Source: Mycobacterium sp. HUMS_12744610
GTDB lineage: Bacteria > Actinomycetota > Actinomycetes > Mycobacteriales > Mycobacteriaceae
Assembly: GCF_041206865.1 (NCBI RefSeq)
Contig: NZ_JBGEDP010000001.1
Coordinates: forward strand, 3,658,001-3,722,000
DNA length: 64,000 bases
Direction: 5' to 3'
The position numbers were made by a program, and so were the translations under genes. The first letter of the stretch is position 1. The number at the start of each line of letters is the position of its first letter. Shown piece by piece: positions 26,753 to 37,814 of this stretch. The notes beneath the pieces were generated by a model. That model saw only the letters and a program-made list of their open reading frames with translations, had not been told where the DNA came from and made no database searches.

Positions 26753-29700
26753 GTGGATAGGGCAGGAGTTACTCCGGTAGCCGTCATTGGGATGGCATGC
26801 CGGCTGCCGGGGGGCGTCAACTCCCCTGACCTCTTTTGGGAAGCATTGCTGCGCGGCGACGACATGGTCGTCGAGATCCCGGCCGACCGTTGGGACGTCG
26901 ACTACTACTACGACCCCGAACCGGGTGTCCCCGGACGTTCGGTGTGCAAGTGGGGCGCGTTCCTCGAAGACATCGGCGCATTCGACCCCGAGTTCTTCGG
27001 CATCTCTGAAAAAGAAGCGACCGCGATGGATCCACAGCAGCGCTTGCTGATGGAGACGGCGTGGGAGGCCATGGAGCACGCCGGCCTCACCAAGGCCACC
27101 ATGGCCGAGGCCACCGGTGTGTTCGTCGGATACAACTACAGTGACTACGAATTCGTGTCGGCGGCCACCGACGCGTTCGACGGGCCGTACGGAACGCCGG
27201 GCACCATTTCCTGCATGGCCTCCGGGCGCATCGCCTACGCCCTCGGGGTGCACGGACCGGCCGCGACCATCGACACCGCTTGCTCGTCCGGCCTGTTCGC
27301 CGTGCACCAGGCCTGCCGCAGCCTCGCCGACGGCGAGAGCGACCTCGCCTTCGCCGGCGGCGTCAACGTGATGCTCGAACCGCGCAGGTCGGTGTCCGCG
27401 TCGGCCGGCGGCATGCTGTCGGGGACTGGGCACTGCCACGCCTTCGACACCAAGGCGGACGGCTTCGTGACCGGCGAGGGTTGCGTGGTGCTGCTGTTCA
27501 AGCGCCTGGCCGATGCGCAGCGCGACGGCGACCGGATCCTGGCGGTGATCCGTGGCACGGCCGCCAACCAGGACGGCCACACCATGAACATCACGATGCC
27601 GTCGGCGGAGGCGCAGGCCGCGGTGTACCGCGCGGCCCTGACCGCATCCGGGGTGGACCCCAGCACGGTCGGCATGGTCGAGGCGCACGGCACCGGCACG
27701 CCGGTCGGTGACCCGATCGAGTACTCCAGCCTCGCCGAGGTCTACGGCGTCGACCAACCGTGCGTGCTCGGCGCCGTCAAGACCAACTTCGGACACACCC
27801 AGGCCGCCGCCGGCGTGCTGGGGATGATGAAAGCGGTGCTCGCCGTCCAGCACGGCGTCGTTCCCAAGAACCTGCACTTCGAGGCCCTGCCCGCCGAGAT
27901 GGCCCAGATCGAGACCGGGCTGTTCGTGCCGCAGGAGACCACGCCCTGGCCGACCAACGGTGGCCAACCGCGGCGGGCAGCGGTGTCGGCGTACGGCCTC
28001 TCCGGCACGAACGTGCACGCCATCGTGGAGCAGGCACCCGATACCACTTCACGCAACGGCGCGGTGATCGACACCCGCCACGACGGCGCCCTGCTCTTCC
28101 CGCTGTCGGCCTCGTCGGCCGAGGGGCTGCGCGAGACCGCCCGGCGGCTCGCCGACTGGGTCGAGGCCCACGCCTCGGAGCTGACGCCGGCGGACCTGGC
28201 CTACACCCTCTCCCGCCGGCGTGGGCACCGCCCGGTGCGGACGGCGGTGCTGGCCGGCACCAACGCGCAGCTGGTCGAGGCGCTGCGTGAGGTCGCCGAC
28301 GGCGACACTCCCTACCAGGAGGCGGCCGGCAAGGACGACAAGGGCCCCGTGTGGGTGTTCTCCGGCCAGGGCTCGCAGTGGGCGGCGATGGGCGCCGACC
28401 TGCTGGCCAACGAGCCGGTCTTCGCCGCGACCATCGCCGAGCTGGAGCCCCTCATCTCCGCCGAGTCCGGGTTCTCGGTGAGAGAGGCGCTCACCGCGCC
28501 CGAGAAGGTGACCGGGATCGACCGCGTGCAGCCCACGCTGTTCGCCGTGCAGGTCGCGTTGGCCGCGACCATGAAGTCCTACGGTGTGCGGCCCGGCGCG
28601 GTCATCGGCCACTCGATGGGCGAGTCCGCGGCGGCCGTGGTCGCCGGGGCGCTGTCGTTGCAGGACGGGGTGCGGGTCATCTGCCGGCGCTCCAAGCTGA
28701 TGACGACCATCGCCGGCAACGGTGCGATGGCCTCGGTGGAGCTGCCCGCCCAGCAGGTGCTCTCGGAGCTGATGGCCCGCGGTGTCGACGACGCCGTGGT
28801 GGCCGTGGTGGCCTCCCCGCAGTCCACCGTGATCGGCGGGGCGACCGAAACGGTCCGCGAGCTCGTCGCGGCGTGGGAGCAGCGTGAGGTGATGGCCCGC
28901 GAGGTGGCCGTCGACGTGGCATCGCACTCGCCGCAGGTGGACCCGATCCTCGACGAGCTGTACGAGGTCCTGGCCGACATCGAGCCGTTGACCCCCGAGA
29001 TTCCGTATTACTCGGCCACCTCGTTCGACCCCCGCGAGGAGCCGTACTGCGACGCCAACTACTGGGTGGACAACCTGCGCCACACGGTGCGGTTCTCCGC
29101 GGCGGTGCAGGCGGCGTTGGAGGACGGCTACCGCGTCTTCGGGGAGCTCGCACCGCACCCGCTGCTGACCCACGCCGTCGACCAGACCGCCAAGAGCCTG
29201 GACATGACGGTGGCCGCTCTGGCCGCCATGCGGCGCGAGCAGCCGCTGCCCCACGGGCTGCGCGGCTTCGTGGGCGACGTGTACTCCACCGGCGCCGCGG
29301 TGGACTTCTCGGTGCTGCACCCGAGCGGACACCTGGTGGATGCGCCGCTGCCGTCCTGGACGCACCGGACGCTGCTGCTGAGCCGCGACGGCCACAGCTC
29401 GCGGGCCCTGCGTTCCAGCGTGGCGGTGCACCCGCTGATGGGCCAGCACGTGCGTCTGCCCGAGGAGCCTGAGCGCCACGTGTGGCAGGCCGAGATCGGC
29501 ACCGCGGTGCTGCCCTGGCTGGCCGACCACCAGGTCCACGGCACGGCCACCCTGCCGGGTGCGGCCTACTGCGAGATGGCGCTGGCCGCGGCCCGCACCG
29601 TGTTCGGTGAGACGGCGGGGGTCCGCGACGTCCGCTTCGAGCAGATGCTGCTCCTGGACGAGGAGACACAGGTCAGCCTCACCGCGACCGCGGAGGCCCC

Positions 29701-32700
29701 CGGTGCCCTCAACTTCTCGGTGGAGACCACCGACGAGGGCATGCAGGTGCGGCGCGCCAGCGCGGTGCTGTTCGACGTGCTCGACGAGGAGGAGCACCCG
29801 CCGGCGCAGGACATCGACGCCCTGCTGGCGGCCCACCCGAGCCACCTGGAAGGCGCCGACCTGCGCGACGCGATGGACCTGTGCGGCATCCAGTACGGTC
29901 CGGCCTTCACCGGCCTGGCCGCCGCGCACACCGCCGAGGGCACCGGCACCACGGTGCTGGCCGAGATCGGGCTGCCCAGCGTGATCCGGACGCAGCAATC
30001 CAGCTACGGCGTGCATCCGGCGCTGCTGGACGCCTGCTTCCAGTCGGTGGCCGCTCACCCCAGCGTCGCGAACGCCAGCTTCGGTGGCCTGCTGCTGCCC
30101 CTGGGCGTGCGCCAGCTGCGCGTCTACGGCCCCGTCCACACCGCCCGCTACTGCTACTCGCGGGTGACCGCGGCGACCGGCGGCGCCGTCGAGGCCGACC
30201 TCGACCTGCTGGACAAGCACGGCGCGGTCCTGTTGACCGTGCGGGGGCTGCAGATGGGCACCGGCTCCGCGCCGGGCAGCGAGCGCGCCCGCGTGATGAG
30301 CGAGCGGCTGCTGACGGTCGAGTGGCAAAAGCGGTCGCTGCCCGACGTGGCCACCGCCGAGCCCGGAACGTGGCTGCTGATCAGCACCTCCGATGCCGCG
30401 GACCTGGTGGCGGCGTCGTTCACCGACGCGATGAAGCTGCACGACACGGAGTGCACGACGATGTCGTGGCCGCAGGACGCCGACCACGCCGCCGTCGCCG
30501 AGCGGATGCGCAACCAGATCGGCAACGGCGGGTTCACCGGCGTCGTCCTGCTGACCGCGCCGCAGAACGGCAGCCCCGACGACGAAAGCGCCGCCCGGGC
30601 TGGCGAGTACGTCCGCCACCTGGTGCGAATCACCCGCGAGCTGCCCGAGCTCGAGGGCGAGGCGCCACGGCTGTACGTTGTGACCCGCAACGCGCAGACG
30701 GTGCTCTCCGACGACCGGCCCAACCTCGATCAGGGCGGCCTGCGCGGCCTGCTGCGCGTGATCGGGGCCGAGCACCCGCACCTGCACACCACCCACATCG
30801 ACGTCGACGACAACACCGACGCCGAGCAGGTGGTTCGCCAGTTGCTGCTGGTCGGCCCGGAAGAGGACGAGACGGCGTGGCGCAACGACGAGTGGTATAC
30901 CGCACGGCTGTGCCCCTCGCCGCTGCGGCCCGAGGAGCGCCAGACCAAGATCGCGGTCCACGAGAGCGACGGCATGCGCATGCAGATCCGCATGCCGGGC
31001 GACCTGCAGAGCATGGAGTTCACCGCCTTCGACCGAGTCCCGCCGGGGCCCGGGCAGATCGAGGTGGCGGTCACCGCGTCGAGCATCAACTTCGCCGACG
31101 TGCTACTCGCGTTCGGCCGCTACCAGAGCCTGGACGGGATCCTGCCGCAGCTGGGCACCGACTTCGCCGGCGTGGTGACCGCCGTCGGACCCGACGTGAC
31201 CAACCACAAGGTCGGCGACCACGTCGGCGGCATGTCCCCCAACGGCTGCTGGGCCACGTTCGTCACCTGTGACGCGCGCCTGGCCACCAAGCTGCCCGAG
31301 GGAATGACCGACGCGCAGGCGGCCGCGGTGACCACCGCGCACGCCACCGCCTGGTACGGGCTGACCGACCTGGCCCGCATCAAGGCCGGCGACAAGGTGC
31401 TGATCCACTCCGGCACCGGCGGCGTGGGGCAGGCGGCCATCGCGATCGCCCGCGCCGCGGGTGCGGAGATCTTCGCCACCGCCGGCAGCGAGCAGCGCCG
31501 ACAGCTGTTGCGCGACATGGGCATCGAGCATGTCTACGACTCGCGCAGCGTCGAGTTCGCCGAACAGATCCGCCGCGACACCGACGGCTACGGCGTCGAC
31601 ATCGTGCTCAACTCCGTGACCGGTGCCGCGCAGCTGGCCGGGCTCAAGCTGCTGGCCCTGGGCGGGCGGTTCGTCGAGATCGGCAAGCGCGACATCTACG
31701 GCGACACCAAGCTGGGGCTGTTCCCCTTCCGGCGCAACCTCGCGTTCTGGGGTGTCGACCTTGGATTGATGTCGGTCAGCCACCCGGAGCAGGTCAGCCA
31801 GGTGCTGAGCACGGTGTACCGGCTGACCGCCGAGGGCACGCTGCCGATGCCCGAGAGCACGCACTACCCGCTGGCCGAGGCGGCCACCGCGATCCGGGTG
31901 ATGAGCGCGGCCGAGCACACCGGCAAGCTCATCCTCGACATCCCGCACGCCGGGCGCAGCAGCGTGGTGCTGCCTCCCGAGCAGGCTCCGGTGTTCCGGC
32001 GCGACGGCTCCTACATCATCACCGGCGGTCTGGGCGGCCTGGGGCTGTTCCTGGCCGAGAAGATGGCCGAGGCCGGCGGGCCGCATCGTCCTGAGCTCGC
32101 GCTCGGAGCCGACGCAGAAGGCGCTTGAAACGATCGAGCTCGTCCGAGCGATAGGTTCTGACGTGATCGTGGAATGCGGCGACATCGCCCACGCCGACAC
32201 CGCGGAGCGGCTGGTGGCCACGGCGACCTCGACGGGTCTTCCGCTGCGCGGCGTGTTGCACGCGGCGGCGGTGGTCGAGGACGCCACCTTGACCAACATC
32301 ACCGACGAGTTGCTCGACCGCGACTGGGCGCCCAAGGTGTACGGCGCCTGGAACCTGCACCAGGCCACCGCCTCGGCGGAGCTGGACTGGTTCTGCCTGT
32401 TCTCGTCGGCGGCGGCCCTGCTGGGCTCCCCGGGTCAGGGCGCCTACGCCGCGGCCAACAGCTGGCTGGACGCCTTCACCCAGTGGCGGCGCACCCAGGG
32501 GCTGCCGGCCACGGCCATCGCGTGGGGCGCCTGGGCCGAGATCGGCCGCGGTGCCGACTTCGCCGAGGGCAGCGGCGCGGCGATCACGCCCGACGAGGGC
32601 GCCTACGCGTTCGAGTCGCTGCTGCGCCACGACCGGGCGTACACGGGTTACACCCCGCTCGTCGGGACCCCGTGGATCGCGTCCTTCGCCGAACGCAGCA

Positions 32701-33029
32701 AGTTCCTCGAGATGTTCAAGACAGCCGGCGAACAACGTTCGGGTTCCAGCAAGCTGCGCGCCGAGCTGGCCGAGCTGCCGCTCGAGGAGTGGCCAACCCG
32801 GTTGCGGCGTCTGCTCTCCGAGCAGATCGGGCTGATCCTGCGTCGCAACATCGATGTGGACCATCCGCTTTCGGAATACGGCCTTGACTCGTTGGGCAAC
32901 CTAGAGCTGCGAACACACATCGAAGCTCAAACGGGGGTAAGGATCACCTCTGCCGATATCACGACCGTGCGGGGTTTGGCGGATCACCTGTTCGACAAGC
33001 TGGCACCCAAAGAGGATGCACCGGCGTGA
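26753..33029 (+). pseudogene. pks5: Pks5-like reducing type I polyketide synthase, frameshifted in the KR domain
   Basis: Mycocerosic-acid-synthase-type enzyme that elongates acyl chains, usually with methylmalonyl-CoA, to methyl-branched lipids. GTG 26753 with AGGAGAGG upstream. Order: KS ([13 protein letters not shown]; Cys177 in [24 protein letters not shown]), AT ([13 protein letters not shown]; Ser621 in GHSMGES), DH (His926 in [12 protein letters not shown]), ER ([14 protein letters not shown], ~1553), KR ([10 protein letters not shown], ~1753), ACP ([12 protein letters not shown] near the end). After [16 protein letters not shown] the frame breaks at 32078-32081. From 32082 the normal sequence ([16 protein letters not shown]) continues in another frame to 33029. 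Relative to Pks5 about two bases (GC) are missing. As read, KR and ACP are lost; only re-sequencing separates mutation from error. Confidence 0.9.
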
Positions 33030-33087
33030 CGGAGAGCTGGACGGCAAAGTGGCCTGGTTTTCAGGAGTTGGAACAGAGGAGGGAAAC

Positions 33088-34533
33088 GTGTTCATAGGTG
33101 GAGGCACCGAGCACGACAGCCTGCGGGTGGGGAACGCCTACGACTGGGACCTGAACGGGGGATCAGTCGTGACGTGGCAGCCAACGCCTGGTTCTCTTGC
33201 GAAGGCCCGGCAGGCGCCGGTCAGCCCGGTGCCGGCGAGCTCCATGCAGGTCGGCCACCTTCGCGGCTACGTCGAGTTCAAGGAGAAGGGGCTCGACTAC
33301 TCGCGGGCTGTCATGGGCTCCTGGGACGTTCCCGGTCGTTGCGACATCCGCGCGATGACCTACGTGATCAACGCCCACCTTCGTCGGCACGCGACGTACC
33401 ACAGCTGGTTCGAGTACAACGGTCCCAAGGACATCGTCCGGCACACCATCGCGAACCCGCGCGACATCCAGTTCGTCGCAAAGCAATACGGTGAGATGAC
33501 GCAGCCGGAGTGGGAAGAGCACGTCCTGGCGACGCCGGACCCGCTGCAGTGGGACTGCTTCCGTTTCGGCATCGTCCAGTACGACGAGCGCTTCGCGTTG
33601 TACGCGGTGGTCGACCACCTGCACTGCGACCCGATGCTGATCGCCGGGCTCTACGTCGAGATCCTGATGAACTACACCGCGATCCTGGAGGGCAAGGCGC
33701 CGGTCACCCTGCCGCCGGCGGCCAGCTACGACGACTTCTGCCTGCGCGAGGCGCAGACGGTGTCGTCGATGACGCTGGACTCCCCCGAGGTGCGCAAGTG
33801 GATCGAGTTCGCCGAGGCCAACGGCGGCACCCTGCCCGACTTCCCGCTGCCGCTGGGTGACCAGTCGATCCCGTGCGGCGGGGACGTGCACGCGGTGCAG
33901 TTGCTGGGGCCGGAGCAGACGGCGCAGTTCGAAGCCCTGTGCCAGAAGGCGGGCGCCCGCTTCAGCGGCGGCCTGTTCGCCTGCGCTGCCCTGGCTCACC
34001 ACGAATTGTCCGGTGCGGACACCTATTACGGGCTCACGCCGACCGACAAGCGCAAGAGCCCGGCGGATTTCATGACGGTGGGTTGGTTCACCGGTGTGGT
34101 GCCGTTCACGGTGCCCATCAACCCCAACTCGTTCGGGGAGACCGCACGCGCCGCGCAGGAATCCTTCGACGCGAACATGGAATGCGCGAACGTGCCGTTC
34201 GACAAGGTGCTGGAACTGGCCCCGTGGCTGCGCAAGTACGGGCCACAGTTCACCATGATGAGCTACATGGACGCGGGCCTGCCTCCCCTGTCCGCGATCG
34301 TGGCCACCGCGCTCGATGGGGTGAACGCGACCGCGTTCACCGACGGCCGCAGCCCGGCCTACATGTACTCGACGGTGTTCCGGCTGTTCGACGAGGTTTC
34401 CATCATGGTCTCCTTCCCGAACAACCCGGTCGCCCGCGAGTCGGTGATCCGTTACACCGACGCGCTGAAATCGGCGTTCGACAAGGTCGTCGCGGGCAGC
34501 CTGGCCGAGATACCGGTCCGCGCCGCCGGGTGA
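33088..34533 (+). CDS. PapA-type polyketide-associated acyltransferase
   Basis: 481 residues. Condensation-domain-superfamily acyltransferase that moves Pks-made acyl chains onto a glycolipid. The catalytic motif is HLHCD (His177, Asp181) in YAVVDHLHCDPMLIAGLYVE, and the structural region DFMTVGWFTGVVPFTVPIN takes the DFGWG position. It is closest to the PapA1/PapA2/PapA3/PapA4 group. I chose GTG 33088 because AGGAGGG ends five bases upstream; earlier starts would overlap pks5. It lies 58 bases after pks5, so it is in the same operon. Confidence 0.9.
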   Translation: MFIGGGTEHDSLRVGNAYDWDLNGGSVVTWQPTPGSLAKARQAPVSPVPASSMQVGHLRGYVEFKEKGLDYSRAVMGSWDVPGRCDIRAMTYVINAHLRRHATYHSWFEYNGPKDIVRHTIANPRDIQFVAKQYGEMTQPEWEEHVLATPDPLQWDCFRFGIVQYDERFALYAVVDHLHCDPMLIAGLYVEILMNYTAILEGKAPVTLPPAASYDDFCLREAQTVSSMTLDSPEVRKWIEFAEANGGTLPDFPLPLGDQSIPCGGDVHAVQLLGPEQTAQFEALCQKAGARFSGGLFACAALAHHELSGADTYYGLTPTDKRKSPADFMTVGWFTGVVPFTVPINPNSFGETARAAQESFDANMECANVPFDKVLELAPWLRKYGPQFTMMSYMDAGLPPLSAIVATALDGVNATAFTDGRSPAYMYSTVFRLFDEVSIMVSFPNNPVARESVIRYTDALKSAFDKVVAGSLAEIPVRAAG

Positions 34534-34580
34534 GGCTCGCCGAGCCCCAAAAGCCCACGCCCGCAGAGTAACCGGCGTCG

Positions 34581-35852
34581 GTGATGAAAGCTGTTCTGGC
34601 TGTCCATGGCACCCGCGGCGATGTCGAGCCCTGCGCCGCGGTCGCCCTGGAATTGCGGCGCCGGGGGCATGACGTGCGAATGGCGGTGCCGCCCAACCTG
34701 ATCGGATTCGTCGAATCCGTTGGGCTTTCGGCGGTTGCCTACGGGCCCGATTCGCACACGCAGCTGGACGAGGAAGTGTTCCGCCACTTCTGGCGGGTCC
34801 AGAACCCGGTCAACGTGTTGCGGCCGGGCGCGGAGTACCTGACGCGGGGCTGGGCGGAGATGAGCACGGCGCTGGTGTCGCTGGCCGAGGGCGCCGACAT
34901 CATCGTGTCGGGGCAGACCTACCAGGGCGTCGTCGCGAATATCGCCGAGTACTACGGCATTCCGATGGCCGCCATGCATCACTTCCCGCACCGGGTCAAC
35001 GGCCACATCGTCCCGTATGTGCCCGGGCCGCTGATCCGTACGACGATGCGGGCGCTCTACGGGATGTATTGGTGGATGACGAAAGACGCCGAGGACACCC
35101 AGCGGCGCGCCTTGGGTCTGCCCAAGACGTGGCGCTCCTCGGCCAGGCGGATGATCGACGACGGCGCGCTGGAGATCCAGGCCTACGACGCGGTCTACTT
35201 TCCGGGCCTCACCGAGGAATGGGACAGCCGGCGCCCGTTCGTGGGCCAGCTGACACTGGAGCTGCCGACAGCGTGCGACGACGAGGTCGCGTCGTGGATC
35301 GCGGCGGGGACACCGCCGATCTACTTCGGTTTCGGCAGCATGCGGGTCGAATCGCCCGCCGACGCGGTCGCGATGATCGGCGATGTCTGTGCGCAGTTGG
35401 GCGAGCGGGCGCTGATCTGCGCCGGGGTCACCGATTTCGGCGACGCGCCGCACCGTGACAACGTCAAGGTGGTCCGTGAGGTCAATCACGCGGCCGTGTT
35501 CCCGTCCTGTCGCGCGGTCGTCCATCACGGCGGCGCGGGAACCACGGCCGCGGGCATGCGGGCCGGCGTGCCCACGCTGATCCTGTGGATCGGCGCCGAA
35601 CAGCCGGCCTGGGCGTTGCAGGTCACGACGCTCAAGGTCGGCAAGGCGCGGCGCTTCGCGGGAGTGACCAAGAAGTCGCTGCTCAAAGACCTGCGCACCG
35701 TCCTGGCTTCGGACTACGTAGCGCGCGCCCGCCAGATCGCCGACCGCATGACGCCGGCCAAGGTGAGCGTGACCACCACCGCCGACCTGCTCGAGGACGA
35801 AGTCCGGAGGCATCACCTGATCGCGGCGGGCTCCGGCGGAACGGCGCGGTAG
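34581..35852 (+). CDS. GT1-family glycosyltransferase (Rv1524/Rv1526c-like)
   Basis: 423 residues. GT-B fold: N-terminal MKAVLAVHGTRGDVEPCAAVALELRRRGHDV and a C-terminal donor site with VPSCRAVVHHGGAGTTAAGMRAGVPTL, the HHGGAGTT motif of UDP- or dTDP-sugar transferases. Homologues glycosylate glycopeptidolipid, phenolic glycolipid or lipooligosaccharide cores, so the acceptor is probably the lipid of this locus. GTG 34581 and ATG 34584 are both possible. It follows papA by 47 bases. Confidence 0.88.
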   Translation: MMKAVLAVHGTRGDVEPCAAVALELRRRGHDVRMAVPPNLIGFVESVGLSAVAYGPDSHTQLDEEVFRHFWRVQNPVNVLRPGAEYLTRGWAEMSTALVSLAEGADIIVSGQTYQGVVANIAEYYGIPMAAMHHFPHRVNGHIVPYVPGPLIRTTMRALYGMYWWMTKDAEDTQRRALGLPKTWRSSARRMIDDGALEIQAYDAVYFPGLTEEWDSRRPFVGQLTLELPTACDDEVASWIAAGTPPIYFGFGSMRVESPADAVAMIGDVCAQLGERALICAGVTDFGDAPHRDNVKVVREVNHAAVFPSCRAVVHHGGAGTTAAGMRAGVPTLILWIGAEQPAWALQVTTLKVGKARRFAGVTKKSLLKDLRTVLASDYVARARQIADRMTPAKVSVTTTADLLEDEVRRHHLIAAGSGGTAR

Positions 35853-36060
35853 CGGCTGACCGTCGACGCGGCCCTCTTCGCCATGCACATCGGTGGCCCC
35901 GGGTGTTAGCCCGTGGCATTCGGGTATTCCGGGGGATTCCGAAACTCGTTCGAACCTCAGTATTTCGAAGGGGACATTTCGTGCGCGCGCAGCACTCGAC
36001 AGGTAGCCGACTCGAGCCGCGTCCACCCGCCGCCCGGCGGTGCCGACCGTTTGCTGCGCG

Positions 36061-36924
36061 GTGAGCACCCGAACCGTCTTCGCCCTGACCAGCGCGCGGT
36101 CGGGGACCATGTCGTTGTACGAGCTGCTGCGACGAAACGCCAGGCAGTTCACCGTCATCCACGAAACCAACGTGCGCAACGGGTGGAATCCGCCGATGTT
36201 CGGGCGGGTGATCCACGACCACACCACGGGCTGTCTGGACCGGGTGCGGGCCGTCCTGAACAGGAAGCGCCGTGCGATCGCCTGGCATCCCACCTCGACC
36301 TACATCGAAACCAGTCACTCGTTTCTCGAGTCGTACTGGGATCTGGCCCCGGAGTTCTTCCCGCGCACCAAGGTCTTCCATCTGATCCGTAACCCGCTGG
36401 AAGTCGCACGCAGCGAATCGAATCGGGAACTGTGGATGACCGAGAACGGCTTGTACCGCTGGTACCGCGCAGCCGACGGCGGGCGTTACAAGCGCTTCGC
36501 GCTCACCGAACTCGAGCCCATCTACGGCGGCTTCGAGCTGTCGGAGCTCACACTGTTCCAGCGCTACCTGATCCAGTGGATCGAGCTGGAAAACCGGGCG
36601 ATGGACTACCTGCGACGCTTCGACATGCACGACCGCTGCCTGACCCTGCACACCCCGCAGGACCTGAACGATCCGCAGATGGCGGCCGCCATCCTGGACT
36701 TCGTCGGGGCCGGCCACGGCGACCGGGTGCGGCTGCCGGGAGCCCAGAACCGCAGCCACCCGGGCTTCGAGACGACCCTGGACGACGACGCGCTACGCCA
36801 GTGCCGCGACGTCGTCGACGCCCTGCCGGCGAACTACCTCGAGATCTTCCAGAGCGAGCCGTACCGGGGCCTGCCCTGGGCCACGCTGTTGAGCAAGAGC
36901 TCGCAACTGCCTGGGGTGCGCTGA
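36061..36924 (+). CDS. sulfotransferase-family protein
   Basis: 287 residues from GTG 36061. The PAPS 5'-phosphosulfate loop is ALTSARSGTMSLYELL (residues 8-23). The 3'-phosphate motif is KVFHLIRNPLEVARSESN (R110, then S117 within RSE). This layout is that of Golgi/bacterial carbohydrate sulfotransferases, but the family also contains members with no shown activity. It sits inside the pks5 locus between the GT1 and Gap genes, and a 200-base spacer separates it from the GT1 gene. Inferred role: sulfation of the saccharide or lipid made here. Confidence 0.75.
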   Translation: MSTRTVFALTSARSGTMSLYELLRRNARQFTVIHETNVRNGWNPPMFGRVIHDHTTGCLDRVRAVLNRKRRAIAWHPTSTYIETSHSFLESYWDLAPEFFPRTKVFHLIRNPLEVARSESNRELWMTENGLYRWYRAADGGRYKRFALTELEPIYGGFELSELTLFQRYLIQWIELENRAMDYLRRFDMHDRCLTLHTPQDLNDPQMAAAILDFVGAGHGDRVRLPGAQNRSHPGFETTLDDDALRQCRDVVDALPANYLEIFQSEPYRGLPWATLLSKSSQLPGVR

Positions 36925-36937
36925 CTCAGGCGCTGAC

Positions 36938-37660
36938 TCAGGAGAAGCCCGTCCCCTGGGCCAGCATGACGACGCCCAGCACGCCGGCGCTGACGACCAG
37001 GATTCGCCGGCTGTGTCTGCGCATCCATCGGTGCGCCTGCAGCGTGATCGCCTCGGTCCGCGCGGGCGCCACCAGGTAACTGACGAGCGGAATCTCGACC
37101 AGCACCAGCGTCACCGCGGTGAACGTGACGGCCGCGCCCAGTTGCGTGCCGAACGCGGCCCCGGAGGCCAGGATGGCCGCCAGCGCCGCCAGGTACTGCA
37201 CGGGCGGGGTCGCCTGCCCCAGGCCGACCACGAACGCCACCCACGGATTGCCGCCACCGAGCGTGTCGCGGGCGCGCGAGACCAGTTGGGAGAACGCCGT
37301 CGGGGTGCTCGACTGCGGCGGCGGCGCGACCGGTCCCCCGGTGGGTACCGGCACCCGGGCCGGCCTGCGCATCGCGCCCACCGCGGCGACCGACAGGACG
37401 AGCACGCCGACGACGATCTGGACGTGCCCGCCGGTGAGACGGGCCATCGTCGCCGTCATGTCGTGCACCAGGCCGGGCAACGCGTCGCGCAGAACCAGCA
37501 ACGCGGTCAGGCCAGCAACCACGCCCGTTGTCATGCCGCCGAGCCAGAACGCAAACAGATTGAGCAACGGCCGTGGCCGCGAGACCAACAGGATGGCGAT
37601 ACCCATGCGCACCGGGTCGGGCGCCGTGACCAGCGCCATCCACAGCACAAAGCTCCACAT
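36938..37660 (-). CDS. Gap/Sap-family lipid-addressing membrane protein, copy 1
   Basis: 240 residues from ATG 37660. Six membrane segments in the Gap layout: WSFVLWMALVTAPDPVRMGIAILLVSRPRP, LLNLFAFWLGGMTTGVVAGL, VQIVVGVLVLSVAAVGA, PWVAFVVGLGQATPPVQYLAALAAILAS, LGAAVTFTAVTLVLVEIPLVSYLV, and a C-terminal helix. Gap in M. smegmatis is needed for glycopeptidolipid export, and Sap (Rv3821) assists MmpL8 in sulfolipid-1 assembly. It is divergent from the mmpL gene, with which it should act. Confidence 0.88.
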   Translation of the reverse strand: MWSFVLWMALVTAPDPVRMGIAILLVSRPRPLLNLFAFWLGGMTTGVVAGLTALLVLRDALPGLVHDMTATMARLTGGHVQIVVGVLVLSVAAVGAMRRPARVPVPTGGPVAPPPQSSTPTAFSQLVSRARDTLGGGNPWVAFVVGLGQATPPVQYLAALAAILASGAAFGTQLGAAVTFTAVTLVLVEIPLVSYLVAPARTEAITLQAHRWMRRHSRRILVVSAGVLGVVMLAQGTGFS

Positions 37661-37734
37661 GACGGCAAACGCTACGCGATAGTACCGGGCCGCACCGGGC
37701 AACCGGAAAATCGATGCGCGACGGCCGGCCCGGC

Positions 37735-37814
37735 TAATATCACATCCAGATCACGATCACCTCGCGGATCGCGATCCCCCGACGTGGATCGATATCGAAT
37801 TGTAGGGTTGTTGC
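37735..37814 (+). promoter_or_regulatory. divergent promoter region of gap copy 1 and mmpL, leaderless for mmpL
   Basis: TAGGGT at 37803-37808 is a mycobacterial -10 (TAnnnT), six bases before the mmpL GTG at 37815. That places the transcription start at or next to the GTG, so mmpL is probably leaderless and no ribosome site is present. On the other side TAATAT at 37735-37740 lies upstream of the leftward gap gene. GATCGCGATC-type palindromic steps lie between (37754-37778) and could be operators. Confidence 0.5.

Noticed and set aside
26434..26865. 143-codon minus-strand frame spanning the pks5 start
   Set aside because: It overlaps the pks5 N-terminus and promoter, has no motif, and its composition switches at the gene boundary.
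28049..30961. 970-codon open frame antisense to pks5
   Set aside because: It is a shadow of the Pks frame. Its translation is Gly/Arg/His-rich with no family motif, whereas the plus strand shows KS, AT, DH and ER motifs.
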